Shown: positions 56,171 to 64,000 of the stretch, piece after piece
How the letters are laid out: every line of letters begins with the position of its first letter
Numbering within the stretch: the first letter of the stretch is position 1
NCBI GenBank assembly: GCA_958295895.1
Contig: CATQHI010000001.1
Coordinates: 62,001-126,000 of the forward strand
DNA from: Saprospiraceae bacterium
Lineage (GTDB): Bacteria; Bacteroidota; Bacteroidia; Chitinophagales; Saprospiraceae
Reading direction: 5' to 3'
DNA length: 64,000 bases
Made by a program: the position numbers and the translations under genes
The notes under the pieces: model-generated
What the model was told of the DNA's origin: nothing
The model's database searches: none
The model's input: only the letters and a program-made list of their open reading frames with translations

Positions 56171-58558
56171 CTAGTCCCCTAGTCGTCCTCGCTCCTCCTC
56201 ACTGGCGCTGCCCCTGCGTTCCCGCCCCTTCAAAAAGCGGTTGCCGAACTTGTAGGTCAGTTTCGCGGTGAAAATGGGTGCCTCCCAGGTGGAGCGGACG
56301 TCCAGGTCCTGCTCCTGGTAGTTGATAGTGCCGGTAAAGAACTGCTGGACGATCCCCTCGGCCGATAACACCAGGTTGAGGCGGTCGTCCAGCAGGTCTT
56401 TTTCCAGCCCTGCGTCGACGCCGTAGAGCGGGTCGTAGCGGATGATACCGTCCAGCCCCCGCCCCTGGTAAAAGCCCGTCACCTGTAGTTTCCACTCGTG
56501 GGGTAGCTTCACGTCGACCTGCGCGAAGGCCGTAAGACTGAGCTGATCCTGCGCGAAGTCGCCACCCAGGTAGTTACTGGTGTAGTCGTTGTAGTACAGC
56601 ATGAAGCCGCCGTACCCGCTTACGGGCTTGGCTACCCAGTCGAGGGGAAAATAGAGGCTGCCACCGTAGCGAACGTAGCGGTCCAGATTTACTGTGGTCT
56701 GGAAGGCCGCTCCGGTCAGGGGGTCCTGCTCGGTCACTTGACTGATGATATCACTGGTGAAGTCGTAGCCTAGGTTTAAAAAGGGCTGCTTATCGTAGGT
56801 CACGGAGAGCTGCCCGCTGTGGATGAGCTCCGGTTGCAGGAACGGATTACCCTTCGTGAAGGTGATGGGGTCGATGTAGGTAACGAAGGGATTAAGGTCG
56901 TAGTAGCTCGGCCGCTCGATGCGGTAACTGTAGGCCAGACTCACCCCGAAACTGCCCGCCAGGGGTGCATTCACACTCAGGCTCGGAAAGAGCTGGGCGA
57001 AGTCGCGCACGTTCGTACTATCGATGGTCACGTTGTAGCCCTCCATTTGGGTAGCCTCGTAGCGCAGGCCCAGATTCGCACTCCAGTCCCCCCGCTCCCA
57101 GGCCAGGGCCGTGTAGGCTGCCTCGATGTCCTCGTCGTACTGAAAACGGTTACTGAGGTTACGGTCGATCTCCATCACCCCGTTGATCTGTTCGCGGGCG
57201 AGTAGCTCGTTGTCCAGGGAGGCGCGACTCACCTTGGCGCCGGCGGTAAACACGTAGGCATCGCCCAGGGGCCGGCGGTAATCAACCTTTGCGCTGTAGA
57301 TCTTTGCCTCGGAAGGCTCCGCGTTCAGTCGGTCGTTGTACTCCGCCCCCTCCGTAGTTAGGGTAGTACGGGTATCGCGAGTGAAGGTGTTGAGGCTACC
57401 GTCGAAGGTCAGTTCCTGTCCGCTGGTATCGAGCTGGATGCGGTAGTAGGCATCCAGGTTCAGGTTATCGAAGTCGCGGCTGCGGTTGCGTAGGGTGGTG
57501 AAGCTTTCGCGTAGCGCTCCGGTGCTAGGGTCAAACACGTCGGTGCGGTTGGTCCCCGTATTCGGACTGTCGCCGAAGCTGTAGCGGCCATTGATGCCCA
57601 CCCGGTGCCGCTCGCTCAGATCGTAATCGGCCCCCAGTCGGACTTGGTAGCTATTCGGTGTACCGTACTCACTGTTGCGCTGCACAAAGGTGCGGTCGTC
57701 GAAGCGGCGCACCAGTTCCAGCCCCTCGACCCACTCGCGGCGGTTGTAGCTCAGTCCGCCGGTGAGGTTGAGCCCCCCGGCCTGGTGACTCAGTTCCAGC
57801 CCGGAGCGGTACTTGGGGCGCTCTCCGTAGCCGCCGCTGATATAGACCTGGCCGTTGGTGCCCAGTAGGCTATTTCTCTTCGGCACGATGTTGATCACCC
57901 CGCCGTTGCCCTCCGCGTCGTAGGCCGCCCCGGGCTGGCTGATCACCTCGATCGACTTGATGTTATCGGCCGGCATATCGCGCAGCAGGCTATTGACGTC
58001 CAGGTACTTGGTGGGGCGGCCGTCGATCAGGATCGTCAGTCCCGTCTTACCCGCCATACTGATGCGGTTACCGGCTACGACCACGCCCGGCACTTTCTTA
58101 AGGAGGTCGATCACGCTACCGCCCTGTCCGGTGATGGCCTGGTCCACGTTTACCACCAGACGGCCGGCTTTCTGCTCCAGGAAAGGCTTGGTGGCCGTTA
58201 CCTCGATGGTTTCCAGGTCGGTGGCGGCGCTTTCGAGGAGGTAGTCGGGTAGCGTCAAGTTTTCCCCCGCTGCTAGCGTGAATACCGGGTGGTCCTGTTG
58301 CGGCATCCCGATCCCCGTAGTTCGCACGAAGTAGCTGGCCGAGTCGAGGCCCGTGAAGGTGAAGCGCCCCTGTTCGTCGGCCAGTTCCAGCTTGACGACC
58401 CCGGAGTCCCGGGCGGCTAGGAGCAGTACGTTGGCAAACTCGGCCGGGCCGTTGGCAGTGCGTATTCGTCCGTTTATCACCCCATCCTGGGCCATCAGGA
58501 GGGCGGGGCCGCAGGTGCAAAGTAGGTAGAAGGAGCGGAGGAATCGTCGTGGGTGCAT
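56171..58558 (-). CDS. Outer-membrane beta-barrel protein, TonB-receptor-like
   Basis: 795 residues from the ATG at 58558 (MHPRRFLRSFYLLCTCGPAL). After the signal peptide a carboxypeptidase-regulatory-like domain (about 25-105; GVINGRIRTANGPAEFANVL) precedes a plug domain (about 115-230; VIDLLKKVPGVVVAGNRISM, NIKSIEVISQPGAAYDAEGN) and a long barrel region with many aromatic-ending strands, up to LTYKFGNRFLKG. This fits the OMP_b-brl_3/TonB-dependent receptor-like family. The plug motif GGVINIVPK is present; no TonB box can be seen. The signal peptide carries an exact 17-bp repeat copy (58502-58518). Confidence 0.88.
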   Translation of the reverse strand: MHPRRFLRSFYLLCTCGPALLMAQDGVINGRIRTANGPAEFANVLLLAARDSGVVKLELADEQGRFTFTGLDSASYFVRTTGIGMPQQDHPVFTLAAGENLTLPDYLLESAATDLETIEVTATKPFLEQKAGRLVVNVDQAITGQGGSVIDLLKKVPGVVVAGNRISMAGKTGLTILIDGRPTKYLDVNSLLRDMPADNIKSIEVISQPGAAYDAEGNGGVINIVPKRNSLLGTNGQVYISGGYGERPKYRSGLELSHQAGGLNLTGGLSYNRREWVEGLELVRRFDDRTFVQRNSEYGTPNSYQVRLGADYDLSERHRVGINGRYSFGDSPNTGTNRTDVFDPSTGALRESFTTLRNRSRDFDNLNLDAYYRIQLDTSGQELTFDGSLNTFTRDTRTTLTTEGAEYNDRLNAEPSEAKIYSAKVDYRRPLGDAYVFTAGAKVSRASLDNELLAREQINGVMEIDRNLSNRFQYDEDIEAAYTALAWERGDWSANLGLRYEATQMEGYNVTIDSTNVRDFAQLFPSLSVNAPLAGSFGVSLAYSYRIERPSYYDLNPFVTYIDPITFTKGNPFLQPELIHSGQLSVTYDKQPFLNLGYDFTSDIISQVTEQDPLTGAAFQTTVNLDRYVRYGGSLYFPLDWVAKPVSGYGGFMLYYNDYTSNYLGGDFAQDQLSLTAFAQVDVKLPHEWKLQVTGFYQGRGLDGIIRYDPLYGVDAGLEKDLLDDRLNLVLSAEGIVQQFFTGTINYQEQDLDVRSTWEAPIFTAKLTYKFGNRFLKGRERRGSASEEERGRLGD
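58502..58518 (-). repeat. Dispersed 17-bp repeat, exact, in an outer-membrane protein signal peptide
   Basis: Exact copy on the minus strand, read in frame as C-T-C-G-P-A (residues 14-19), the third signal peptide with the same peptide and frame. Confidence 0.8.
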
Positions 58559-58768
58559 GGTCAATGAGGTGTCGATCAGTGGGTGTAGCCTTCGGGGAGA
58601 AGGGACGAGCCGACACCACACAAGTTGCAGGGCCGGACACGAAATCGACCATTTACTATACTAACCGGGGCCAGACAGCGATTAATAGGTAGGTCATAAG
58701 CGTATATGCTATTATTTCAGCAATATGCGCGGTCGACTGCTATCCTAATCTTCCCCCGTCCCCTACGT

Positions 58769-58978
58769 ATGAAAGCTTACGCTACCATCGCTCTTGTTAT
58801 ATCCGTACTTATTCTTTTTTGGAGTGTACTGATTTTTGCCAATTTCGCCCGCTTTAGCGGCTCGGAGATGGCCCACGTCTTACTTATCTACGCCGGGCTC
58901 ATGGTTGCCTTCGCGCTGGCTACCTTCTTTTACGTCAGCAAGATGGAGCGGCGGCGACTTTCGCGGCGGCGGAGCTAA
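58769..58978 (+). CDS. Small two-helix membrane protein
   Basis: 69 residues from the ATG at 58769 (MKAYATIALVISVLILFWSV); the frame opens at 58706 but the extra 21 residues are not hydrophobic. Two membrane segments (ATIALVISVLILFWSVLIFA and LLIYAGLMVAFALATFFYV) are followed by a basic tail (KMERRRLSRRRS). No family recognised. It precedes the bestrophin-like gene by 80 bases on the same strand and may have its own promoter. Confidence 0.6.
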   Translation: MKAYATIALVISVLILFWSVLIFANFARFSGSEMAHVLLIYAGLMVAFALATFFYVSKMERRRLSRRRS

Positions 58979-59008
58979 GGGAGCAGCAGGTAGTACGAAA
59001 ATACCCTG

Positions 59009-59038
59009 TTGTAAGATTAGGTCGTTAGCTTACTTTAG
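59009..59038 (+). promoter_or_regulatory. Promoter of the bestrophin-like gene
   Basis: TTG (59009-59011), 19 bases, then TACTTTAG (59031-59038), one base off the TAnnTTTG consensus, 20 bases before the ATG at 59059. Confidence 0.4.
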
Positions 59039-59058
59039 CTTCCGCCAAGTCCTCATGA

Positions 59059-59817
59059 ATGTATAACCTCAACAGCATCCTCATCGTCACCATCCTGTTC
59101 GCCCTCATCCTGGCGGCGGATGCCCTGGGGTTGCGGATGGGCCACCGGGTGAAGGATAAGTCCGATAGCGACGTCAAGTCCCAGACCTCCGCCATCCAGG
59201 GCGGCATCATCGGTATGCTGGCCCTGATTCTGGGGTTCACCTTCAATATGTCGATCCAGCGCTACGACAGCCGCGCCGGGGCGGAGGTCGAGGAGGCTAA
59301 TGCCATCGGCACGGCTGAGTTGCGCGCCTCGCTGCTACCCGCCCCCTACGCCGAGCAGGCCCAGGCGGCCATCGATGAATACATCGACCTGCGCCTCGAG
59401 AGCAGCTACGTCGACCTGACGCACGTCGAGCAACGCCGGGCCCTCAATCAAACTACGAGCGAACTCCAGCAGCGCATTTGGGACATCGGCGTAGCCGCCG
59501 CTGATGCTGCCCCTAACCCCGTGCGCACCGGCTACTTCCTCACCGCCGTCAACGACATGATCGACGCACAGGGTAGCCGCCTCGACGTGCTTAACCGCCA
59601 CGTACCCTCCGCTATCTTTTACCTGCTGTTCATCTTCTTCGTGGCCACCGGGGGGCTGATCGGGTACTCCACCGGGCTCGGCGAGCGCCGCTCCCGCGTC
59701 CCCGCCCTGGTCCTCAACCTGCTGATCTGCCTACTGGTGTTCATCATCATCGACCTGGACCGACCGCGGCGGGGCGTGATTCAGGTGCGGCAGGATAGTA
59801 TGGAAGCCTTACGGTAG
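59059..59817 (+). CDS. Bestrophin-like membrane protein (DUF4239 type)
   Basis: 252 residues. Two membrane segments at the N-terminus (SILIVTILFALILAADALGL and GGIIGMLALILGFTFNMSIQ), a soluble central region (about 75-175; GAEVEEANAIGTAELRASLL, ALNQTTSELQQRIWDIGVAA) and two C-terminal segments (SAIFYLLFIFFVATGGLIGY, VLNLLICLLVFIIIDLDRPR). The order and the IIIDLDRPRRG end match DUF4239 'bestrophin-like' proteins. These may be anion channels, but function is unproven. Convergent with the PL8-type gene, 8 bases apart. Confidence 0.82.
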   Translation: MYNLNSILIVTILFALILAADALGLRMGHRVKDKSDSDVKSQTSAIQGGIIGMLALILGFTFNMSIQRYDSRAGAEVEEANAIGTAELRASLLPAPYAEQAQAAIDEYIDLRLESSYVDLTHVEQRRALNQTTSELQQRIWDIGVAAADAAPNPVRTGYFLTAVNDMIDAQGSRLDVLNRHVPSAIFYLLFIFFVATGGLIGYSTGLGERRSRVPALVLNLLICLLVFIIIDLDRPRRGVIQVRQDSMEALR

Positions 59818-59825
59818 ACAGCAAT

Positions 59826-61943
59826 TTATTCATAGGCTACGGTAACGGACTGCCCGGCGTACTCCCCTCGGGGCAGCTCCACGCGCAGTACCTGGTCAAC
59901 CGCCGCGCCGGAAAGGGCAAACTCCAGTACCTCTAATTGCTGGGTAGGGTCGGCCACTGTAAGGGTCTTGCGCCCGTGGTCGATCAGTACCACCGCCGGC
60001 TGCTCCGCCCGTAGTGTGGTGGCGTCGGTAAGCTGGAGGGCCCCCGGTGCATAGAAAACGCAGGCAGTGAGTGCCAGGTCAGCGTGGTGTACGGCCTGCA
60101 TTTCGGGGCGGTTTACCAAAATGGTTGGACTGTCCGCGTACTCGGAACGACTAAACGCGGCAGAGTCGATACCCGGCACCACGACGTAGGCGTAGGTCGC
60201 TGCCTGCGGCCGGCTGCCGTGATCGATCCAGGCGCGGAGCAGCTCGCCCATTACGATGCCTTTTGGAATGCGGGACTGCCGGTTGATCTCGGTCCAGGTA
60301 CCGCCAACCCGATCGTTCATTACGGTGAGGGGCAGGGGAGTAGGGAAGCGGTAGCCCACGCTATCGTGCCACAGCGAGGTGGCGGCCGGGTAGGTGTGGG
60401 TACCCATGGAGAGTACCTCCGCGCCGCCGGTGCTGCCCACAATCACTTCCCCCTCCAGCCGCCGTTGGTCGAGAGTGGTAAGGACCGGCTCCGGTCGGTC
60501 GGACCGGATACCGGCACCGAGGCACACGTACTCATCGGCAAAGAAGAACCACGCCTTGCGGGCCGCTAGCGAATCTAGCGGGCTGATAAAATTAAAACCT
60601 ACTACCCCGTACCGTCCGTTGGATGCACCCCCCACGAAGTCCGTCAGCCCCCGTTGTTGTACCGCCTCGGATGGCGGCAAGCGTTCGTGCTGTACCACGG
60701 TAGTGCCCGGGATCTTCTGCCAATCCCAGAGCGGAAAGATGTCAAAGTACTCCCGCCCGTCCCGGATCAGAAAATTGCTGCCGTCGGCCAGGTGGTGCAT
60801 TAGCAGCCCCTCGCTGTTGTAGGGCTGTTCGGTGGAGTGGTTGCGGCGGGAGTACATCCGCACCGAGGTGAAGTAATCGGGCTGTTGGTGACTGTGGTAG
60901 CTGCTGGTCCAGAAGGCGCGGTCGGCGGGTTGCGGCGGCTCCGGGGCCGTGCCGCGCCGCCGGTCTACGAGGGTGCGTAGTTCCTCCCCGCGGTAGTCTG
61001 TAGCCTGCAGGAGCTGTAGGGGGAGTTCCGGACCGTAGGGTGTGAGTGCCCCGGGCCGGCTCAGCCCGCGGTTCATGGCCCCGGGGTCGGGGTAAGTGCC
61101 GAAGGCGGCGGACTTCGAGATGCCGTCCAGGTAGTAGTCGACGAGCCTACGCGTAGCCTGTTGCGGCAGGGCATAGGAGGTTCCGGCGAGCCGCTCGGCC
61201 CAGGTCGCAAAGGCCTCGGCGTAACCCAGGCCGTAGGAGAGAATGGAGGTAACCCGGTCGTCGCGGTGCTGAAAGCCGTAATCCACCTGCATTCCGCGTA
61301 GGTCCTCCGGAGTACCCCGCGCCTCGGCAAACTGGATCTCACTGGCCAGGGTAGTGACCACCGTACGCAGCGTAGCTGTATCCCGGGTGAATAGGGCATA
61401 CTCACCGAGGATACCCGCGATTTTGATCAGGTCGCCACCCGGCCGGGCCCCCCAGGCCTCCAGGGTAGCCCTGCCCATGATGGGGGCTGCTAGTTCCCGT
61501 TGCCGTTCGGTCAGGGCATCATCGTAGAGGAGCAGGACACGCACGAGTTGGCGCGGCGTACCGATCTGATTGTCCCACCAGTTTTCGCCGATCCAGTCGT
61601 TGATAAGCCAGTCGTCGAGGCCACGAGCGATGACGGCACTCAGCTCGCTATCTCCGGTGTACGGGGTACCGGGTTTGCGGTAGGCACGGGCTAGCTCCAC
61701 TAATCGAGCCAGGTGGCGGGAGTGATCGAAGCCGGTGCGCGACGTGTCCCGGTAGTTGATGTCGGGCCACTGCCCGGCCGGTGACAGGCTGGATAGTAGC
61801 TCCACCACCTGATCCTCCATCACGGTATCGCGGAGTAATTCGGTGATGACCCGGTCGCGCACCCGCTCCAGGTCCTGGGCGGTCAGGCTCGTCCGCAGCG
61901 CACATACCACGAATAGAAGAAGCAGGAAGTACCGCAATTGCAT
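59826..61943 (-). CDS. Polysaccharide lyase, PL8-like
   Basis: 705 residues with a signal peptide (MQLRYFLLLLFVVCALRTSL). The N-terminal alpha/alpha toroid (about 25-340) has ENWWDNQIGTPRQLV with the catalytic-type asparagine N125, and YGFQHRDDR with H226 and SYG (Y237) for the base/acid step; the H-to-Y spacing is about two longer than in chondroitinase AC. The rest is beta-sandwich (WLINDW, YHSHQQPDYFTSVRMYSRRN, GHKTLTVADPTQQLEVL-like end). PL8 enzymes cleave hyaluronan, chondroitin or xanthan by beta-elimination; this one has an unusual spacing and no T9SS tail, so its substrate is open. Divergent from the PmoA/ThuA gene. Confidence 0.8.
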   Translation of the reverse strand: MQLRYFLLLLFVVCALRTSLTAQDLERVRDRVITELLRDTVMEDQVVELLSSLSPAGQWPDINYRDTSRTGFDHSRHLARLVELARAYRKPGTPYTGDSELSAVIARGLDDWLINDWIGENWWDNQIGTPRQLVRVLLLYDDALTERQRELAAPIMGRATLEAWGARPGGDLIKIAGILGEYALFTRDTATLRTVVTTLASEIQFAEARGTPEDLRGMQVDYGFQHRDDRVTSILSYGLGYAEAFATWAERLAGTSYALPQQATRRLVDYYLDGISKSAAFGTYPDPGAMNRGLSRPGALTPYGPELPLQLLQATDYRGEELRTLVDRRRGTAPEPPQPADRAFWTSSYHSHQQPDYFTSVRMYSRRNHSTEQPYNSEGLLMHHLADGSNFLIRDGREYFDIFPLWDWQKIPGTTVVQHERLPPSEAVQQRGLTDFVGGASNGRYGVVGFNFISPLDSLAARKAWFFFADEYVCLGAGIRSDRPEPVLTTLDQRRLEGEVIVGSTGGAEVLSMGTHTYPAATSLWHDSVGYRFPTPLPLTVMNDRVGGTWTEINRQSRIPKGIVMGELLRAWIDHGSRPQAATYAYVVVPGIDSAAFSRSEYADSPTILVNRPEMQAVHHADLALTACVFYAPGALQLTDATTLRAEQPAVVLIDHGRKTLTVADPTQQLEVLEFALSGAAVDQVLRVELPRGEYAGQSVTVAYE

Positions 61944-61974
61944 AAACTGTAGTATTATGGGCGTGAAATACCCC

Positions 61975-62008
61975 TAATGGTACGAAGTGTGGTGCCCGGC
62001 CACCATTA
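61975..62008. promoter_or_regulatory. Inverted repeat between the PL8-like and PmoA/ThuA genes
   Basis: TAATGG near 61975 pairs with CCATTA near 62003, and an inner GTGG/CCAC pair encloses TGCCCGG. It lies in the shared upstream region of the divergent PL8-like and PmoA/ThuA genes and could be an operator for both. No regulator is identified. Confidence 0.3.
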
Positions 62009-62076
62009 AGGTACAGGCTGTGCAACCGATTGCTGGGTGGTTAGCGGTATTTCAGTCACGTGCTTAAAGTTATTTC

Positions 62077-64000
62077 ATGCAGCAGTTTATGCACACCGGC
62101 GTTCTCGTACTGGCCTGCCTTAATGCGGCTGCCCAGACCACTGTTACCAACCTTACCGTCTACGCAGGGAACTACGCACGGCAAAATACCCCGGTGTGTG
62201 CGCAACTTGCCGATAGTCTACCCAGTGACGGCTCCGTTCAGTTGCACGAATTAGCCGATGGGCAGCCACGCGTGGTCACCAGCCAGTTAGAAGGGCGCTC
62301 CCTGTGCTGGACACTAGATGGTACCACCCCCGCCGGCACCACCCGGGAGTACGAACTGAGTATAAGCCCCCCCGCCACCTCCGCCGCACCTGCGGCCGCG
62401 GCAACATTTTCTGACGGGAAGGTGACATTTGCCGACGGGGGAAAAACTTTGCTCAGCTACCAGATCGATAAGGCTCCGGTGCCCCATGGCGTAGACCCCA
62501 TTTACTCCCGTGGCGGCTTCGTCCACCCCCTGCTGAGTCCGGCTGGTGATACCCTGACGCGTATCCAACCCGATGACCACTACCACCACTACGGGGTGTG
62601 GAACCCCTGGGTGCACGCCGAGTACGACGGCCGCGAGCTCGACTTCTGGAACCTCGTAAAGGGGCAGGGCACGGTGGCCGTCGACGGGGTGGGGGAGCTG
62701 GTCGAGGGACCGTTACTAAGTGGCCTGACGGCCCGGCAAAGCTACCTGGCCTTCCGCGATAGTGCCGTGACGGACGACCCGCAAAAGCTGCTCGACGAGA
62801 CGCTGCGATTGCGAGTACACCCCCTGGACGAAGACCGCTACCTGGTTGATTATCGAACCACCCAGACCAACACGACCGAGCTACCCTTCACCGTGCGGGC
62901 TTACCGCTACCAGGGCTTCGGCTACCGGGCCCGGGCCAGCTGGAACGATAGCAACGTGACCCTGCTAACCTCGGAGGGCCATGGCAAAAGTGACGGCAAC
63001 GGCACCCGCGCCCGCTGGATGAACGTGAGCGGCCCCACGGAGCACGGGCAGGCCGGCATCCTCTTTATGACCCACCCGGAGAACTACAACTTCCCGGAGC
63101 AGATCCGCATCTGGCCCACCGGTATGATGGAGGGGAGGGAAAATGTCTTCGTCAACTTCAATCCGGCCCAGGAACAGGACTACGTACTACGGCCCGGTGG
63201 GGCCTACCGCCTACGGTACGGCATGCTGGTGTACGACGGGACGATCGACTCCACCACAGCCGAGCGCTACTGGCAGGACTTTGCCCACCCGCCCGAGGTG
63301 GTGATACAAAAAGACAGACTGGCGGGGACGCGGGTGCTAGTGTACACGCGAAATGGCGAGGGCTACGTACACGACAATATCGCGGCCAGCGTGGCGGCGA
63401 TCGAGGGGCTGGGGGAGCGGCACGGCTTCACGGTGACAGCGACGGAAGATCCAACGGTCTTCACCCCAGAGCGGCTGGTGGACTTCGATGTACTGGTATT
63501 CTCTAATACTAACAACGAAGTGTTCGACAGTCCAGACCAGGAGCGGGCGCTGAAGGACTACATCGCCGGCGGTGGGGGCTTCGTGGGTATCCACTCGGCC
63601 TGCGGCACGGAGCGCGACTGGCCCTGGTTTGCCCGAATGCTTGGGGGGCGCTTCCACCGCCACGCCCGGCGGCAGGACTTTGACGTGGCCGTGCTCGACA
63701 ATGACCACCCCTCTACGAGTCACCTGCCGCCGACCTGGCACATCCGCGACGACGAGTGCTACTACCTCAGGCAGCTCAACCCCAACATCCACGTCCTCCT
63801 GGCCGCCGATCTTACTTCCGTCGCGGACGAGGAGGGTAAGACGGACTACCCCGCCGATACCTTCGGCGACTACTTCCCCACCAGCTGGTACCACACCACC
63901 GATGGCGGGCGGCAGTGGTACACCTCCCTGGGCCACCGCAGCGAGCAGTATAGCGATCCCCTCTTCCTCCAACACATCCTCGGCGGCATCCGGTGGGCTG
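62077..64000 (+). CDS. PmoA-like (DUF6807) and ThuA-like secreted protein, 3' end missing
   Basis: An uninterrupted frame runs from the ATG at 62077 (MQQFMHTGVLVLACLNAAAQ, a signal peptide) to the end of the window, 641 codons so far, and no stop is seen. The first part (about 20-420) has DDHYHHYGVWNPWVHAEYDG and YRYQGFGYRARASW, the PmoA-like DUF6807 pattern. The second (about 425 onward) is ThuA-like: AGTRVLVYTRNGEGYVHDNI, GGGGFVGIHSACGTERDWPW, YTSLGHRSEQYSDPLFLQHI. ThuA proteins are linked to trehalose use, and this family to secreted sugar metabolism; exact chemistry is unknown. A two-mismatch copy of the dispersed repeat (62386-62402) encodes part of an Ala-rich linker. Confidence 0.85.
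   Translation, partial: MQQFMHTGVLVLACLNAAAQTTVTNLTVYAGNYARQNTPVCAQLADSLPSDGSVQLHELADGQPRVVTSQLEGRSLCWTLDGTTPAGTTREYELSISPPATSAAPAAAATFSDGKVTFADGGKTLLSYQIDKAPVPHGVDPIYSRGGFVHPLLSPAGDTLTRIQPDDHYHHYGVWNPWVHAEYDGRELDFWNLVKGQGTVAVDGVGELVEGPLLSGLTARQSYLAFRDSAVTDDPQKLLDETLRLRVHPLDEDRYLVDYRTTQTNTTELPFTVRAYRYQGFGYRARASWNDSNVTLLTSEGHGKSDGNGTRARWMNVSGPTEHGQAGILFMTHPENYNFPEQIRIWPTGMMEGRENVFVNFNPAQEQDYVLRPGGAYRLRYGMLVYDGTIDSTTAERYWQDFAHPPEVVIQKDRLAGTRVLVYTRNGEGYVHDNIAASVAAIEGLGERHGFTVTATEDPTVFTPERLVDFDVLVFSNTNNEVFDSPDQERALKDYIAGGGGFVGIHSACGTERDWPWFARMLGGRFHRHARRQDFDVAVLDNDHPSTSHLPPTWHIRDDECYYLRQLNPNIHVLLAADLTSVADEEGKTDYPADTFGDYFPTSWYHTTDGGRQWYTSLGHRSEQYSDPLFLQHILGGIRWA

Noticed and set aside
1-64000. CRISPR arrays, tRNA and rRNA genes.
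   Set aside because: No regularly spaced identical repeats with unique spacers, no cas genes, and no tRNA T-loop (GGTTCGAAT-like) or rRNA segments were found by eye; the dispersed 17-mer copies are kilobases apart.

Overview
The window looks like chromosomal DNA of a fairly GC-rich member of the Bacteroidota, probably a Saprospiria/Lewinella-type marine bacterium (inference). The reasons are four secreted proteins with type IX secretion (T9SS) C-terminal sorting domains, several Bacteroidota-type promoters (TAnnTTTG -7 boxes, best at 4531, 18764, 18862, 47931 and 54744), no obvious Shine-Dalgarno sites, a long IleRS with a GIHH signature, and families typical of the phylum (CbpA/CbpM, DUF885, BNR-repeat protein, PmoA/ThuA). 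No rRNA, tRNA, CRISPR array, phage gene, transposase or integrase was seen.

Layout. 1-5.1 kb: partial lipoprotein, PAP2 phosphatase, cbpA-cbpM chaperone pair, a vapBC-methyltransferase operon and a GreA/GreB-type factor. 5.1-13.2 kb: sodium:solute symporter, a REP-like hairpin cluster, DUF885 lipoprotein, large BNR-repeat protein, YdeI-like and DUF6155 proteins. 13.3-19 kb: aldehyde dehydrogenase with its DUF779 partner, ileS carrying two in-frame repeat insertions, and a candidate small RNA with a strong terminator. 19-24.2 kb: Pif1-like helicase, OsmC, RsgA, and a Fic protein preceded by a perfect 20-bp palindrome. 24.2-31.7 kb: methyltransferase, two divergent GT39-like membrane proteins, sulfatase, NhaC antiporter. 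31.7-41.6 kb: a polysaccharide block with two lower-GC beta-helix T9SS proteins between 28-bp direct repeats, a GH16 glucanase and an FG-GAP T9SS protein. 41.8-48 kb: murQ, a Rossmann protein, and an operon of AAA+ ATPase, MscS-like protein and cation:proton antiporter. 48-53.4 kb: a small unknown protein and a 1666-residue DUF4132-type protein on the opposite strand. 53.5-64 kb: lipoproteins, manganese catalase, outer-membrane beta-barrel protein, bestrophin-like protein, a PL8-type lyase, and a partial PmoA/ThuA-type protein running off the end.

The most unusual signal is not a gene. A 17-bp sequence, GCACCTGCGGCCCCGCC, occurs seven times exactly and at least three more times with one mismatch, in both orientations. 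Copies lie in intergenic gaps and 5' leaders, inside a CbpA glycine-rich linker, and in frame in three signal peptides where they encode CTCGPA. I know of no described element matching it. Other repeat families (REP-like hairpins, GGTAGGGGG tandem units, CACGGA runs, CTCTCC hairpins) show an unusually rich small-repeat fauna, some of it inside essential genes.
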